Source of the DNA: Scylla paramamosain
Lineage: Eukaryota > Arthropoda > Malacostraca > Decapoda > Portunidae
Assembly (NCBI RefSeq): GCF_035594125.1
Contig: NC_087151.1
Coordinates: forward strand, 19,739,253-19,803,252
Length of the DNA stretch: 64,000 nt
Reading direction: 5' to 3'
Positions 63,593 through 64,000 of this stretch are shown here, piece after piece. The notes under the pieces are model-generated. The model had not been told where the DNA came from and ran no database searches. It saw only the letters and a list, made by a program, of their open reading frames with translations. Each line of letters starts with the position of its first letter. Within the stretch, counting starts at the first letter, position 1. The translations under genes and the position numbers were made by a program.

Positions 63593-64000
63593 TTCATCAA
63601 TATGTTGCTGAACCTGTGGGGAGTATTCTTAAGACAACTTTTTTGCAATACCATCACCTGTTCTATGGAGCCATTCTGCCAATGAACTTGTCCAACAGCA
63701 TTTCCTCTGTACAAGCATCTGTAGTAGTGATGGTATTTGGGTGCAGATTTTGTACTATTAACTTATTATGAAGATTTTTTTTCTTTTCCTCCTTGTTTCT
63801 TTCCAACAGCAAAAAGTTGGGTGACAGGTATTTATCACATATTTATGTTTACTTGTGTCTGCAGACAAATAGGGAGGCTAGTTAGCTTACTCTAAGGTTA
63901 AGTAATTTCTCTGATCTAGGAGTAGTATTTAAAATAACCAAATGGAGTAGGTCTCTTATCATTTCTGTATATCTGTAGAAAAATAGTATTTTTAATCCTA

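Overview
The window is animal nuclear DNA. It has GT-AG spliced exons, several classes of transposon, tRNA-derived SINEs and very long dinucleotide repeats. The mix of DIRS-type retroelements, jockey-like and CR1-like LINEs, and long (GA)n, (TA)n and (TG)n arrays suggests an arthropod, most likely a decapod crustacean. The organism call is inference. I see no bacterial operons, rRNA genes or CRISPR arrays.

Only one host gene is visible. Three minus-strand exons (48097-48197, 34358-34520, 12862-13069) join in phase and in the right order to encode the end of the kinase-like domain of a PANK4-type pantothenate kinase homologue. The introns between them are about 13.6 kb and 21.3 kb and are packed with nested transposons. 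Further exons presumably lie outside the window on both sides or were missed.

Layout: 1-9.1 kb is a DIRS-like RT/RNase H relic split by a 5.6 kb block that holds a piggyBac-type MITE and a near full-length jockey-like LINE with an intact 985-codon ORF. 9.3-11.1 kb has tandem repeats, a (GA)n array and the 5' end of a DIRS element. 12.9-13.1 kb is a PANK4 exon. 14.2-18.4 kb is a hAT transposase relic followed by the 3' half of a DIRS element. 18.4-32.3 kb is a stack of CR1-like LINEs invaded by two truncated jockey-like copies, plus two tRNA-SINEs. 33.0-34.5 kb has a composite microsatellite, a hairpin MITE and the second PANK4 exon. 35.2-38.4 kb has another jockey-like copy and a TIR element. 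41.4-48.2 kb has a Tc1-like end, a Tigger/pogo MITE, pieces of three LINE families and the third PANK4 exon. 48.4-53 kb has Tc1/mariner, Tigger and Harbinger relics.

53.4-61.7 kb is a plus-strand CR1-like LINE cut by an almost complete 5.33 kb DIRS element (56016-61347). This element is the most informative object here. It carries gag, RT/RNase H and tyrosine-recombinase frames. It also has an internal complementary region (60966-61110) that is the exact complement of its two termini joined end to end, as the DIRS circular-intermediate model requires. Its empty target site can be read from the interrupted LINE frame. All coding parts carry stops or frameshifts, so this copy looks recent but is not autonomous as it stands.
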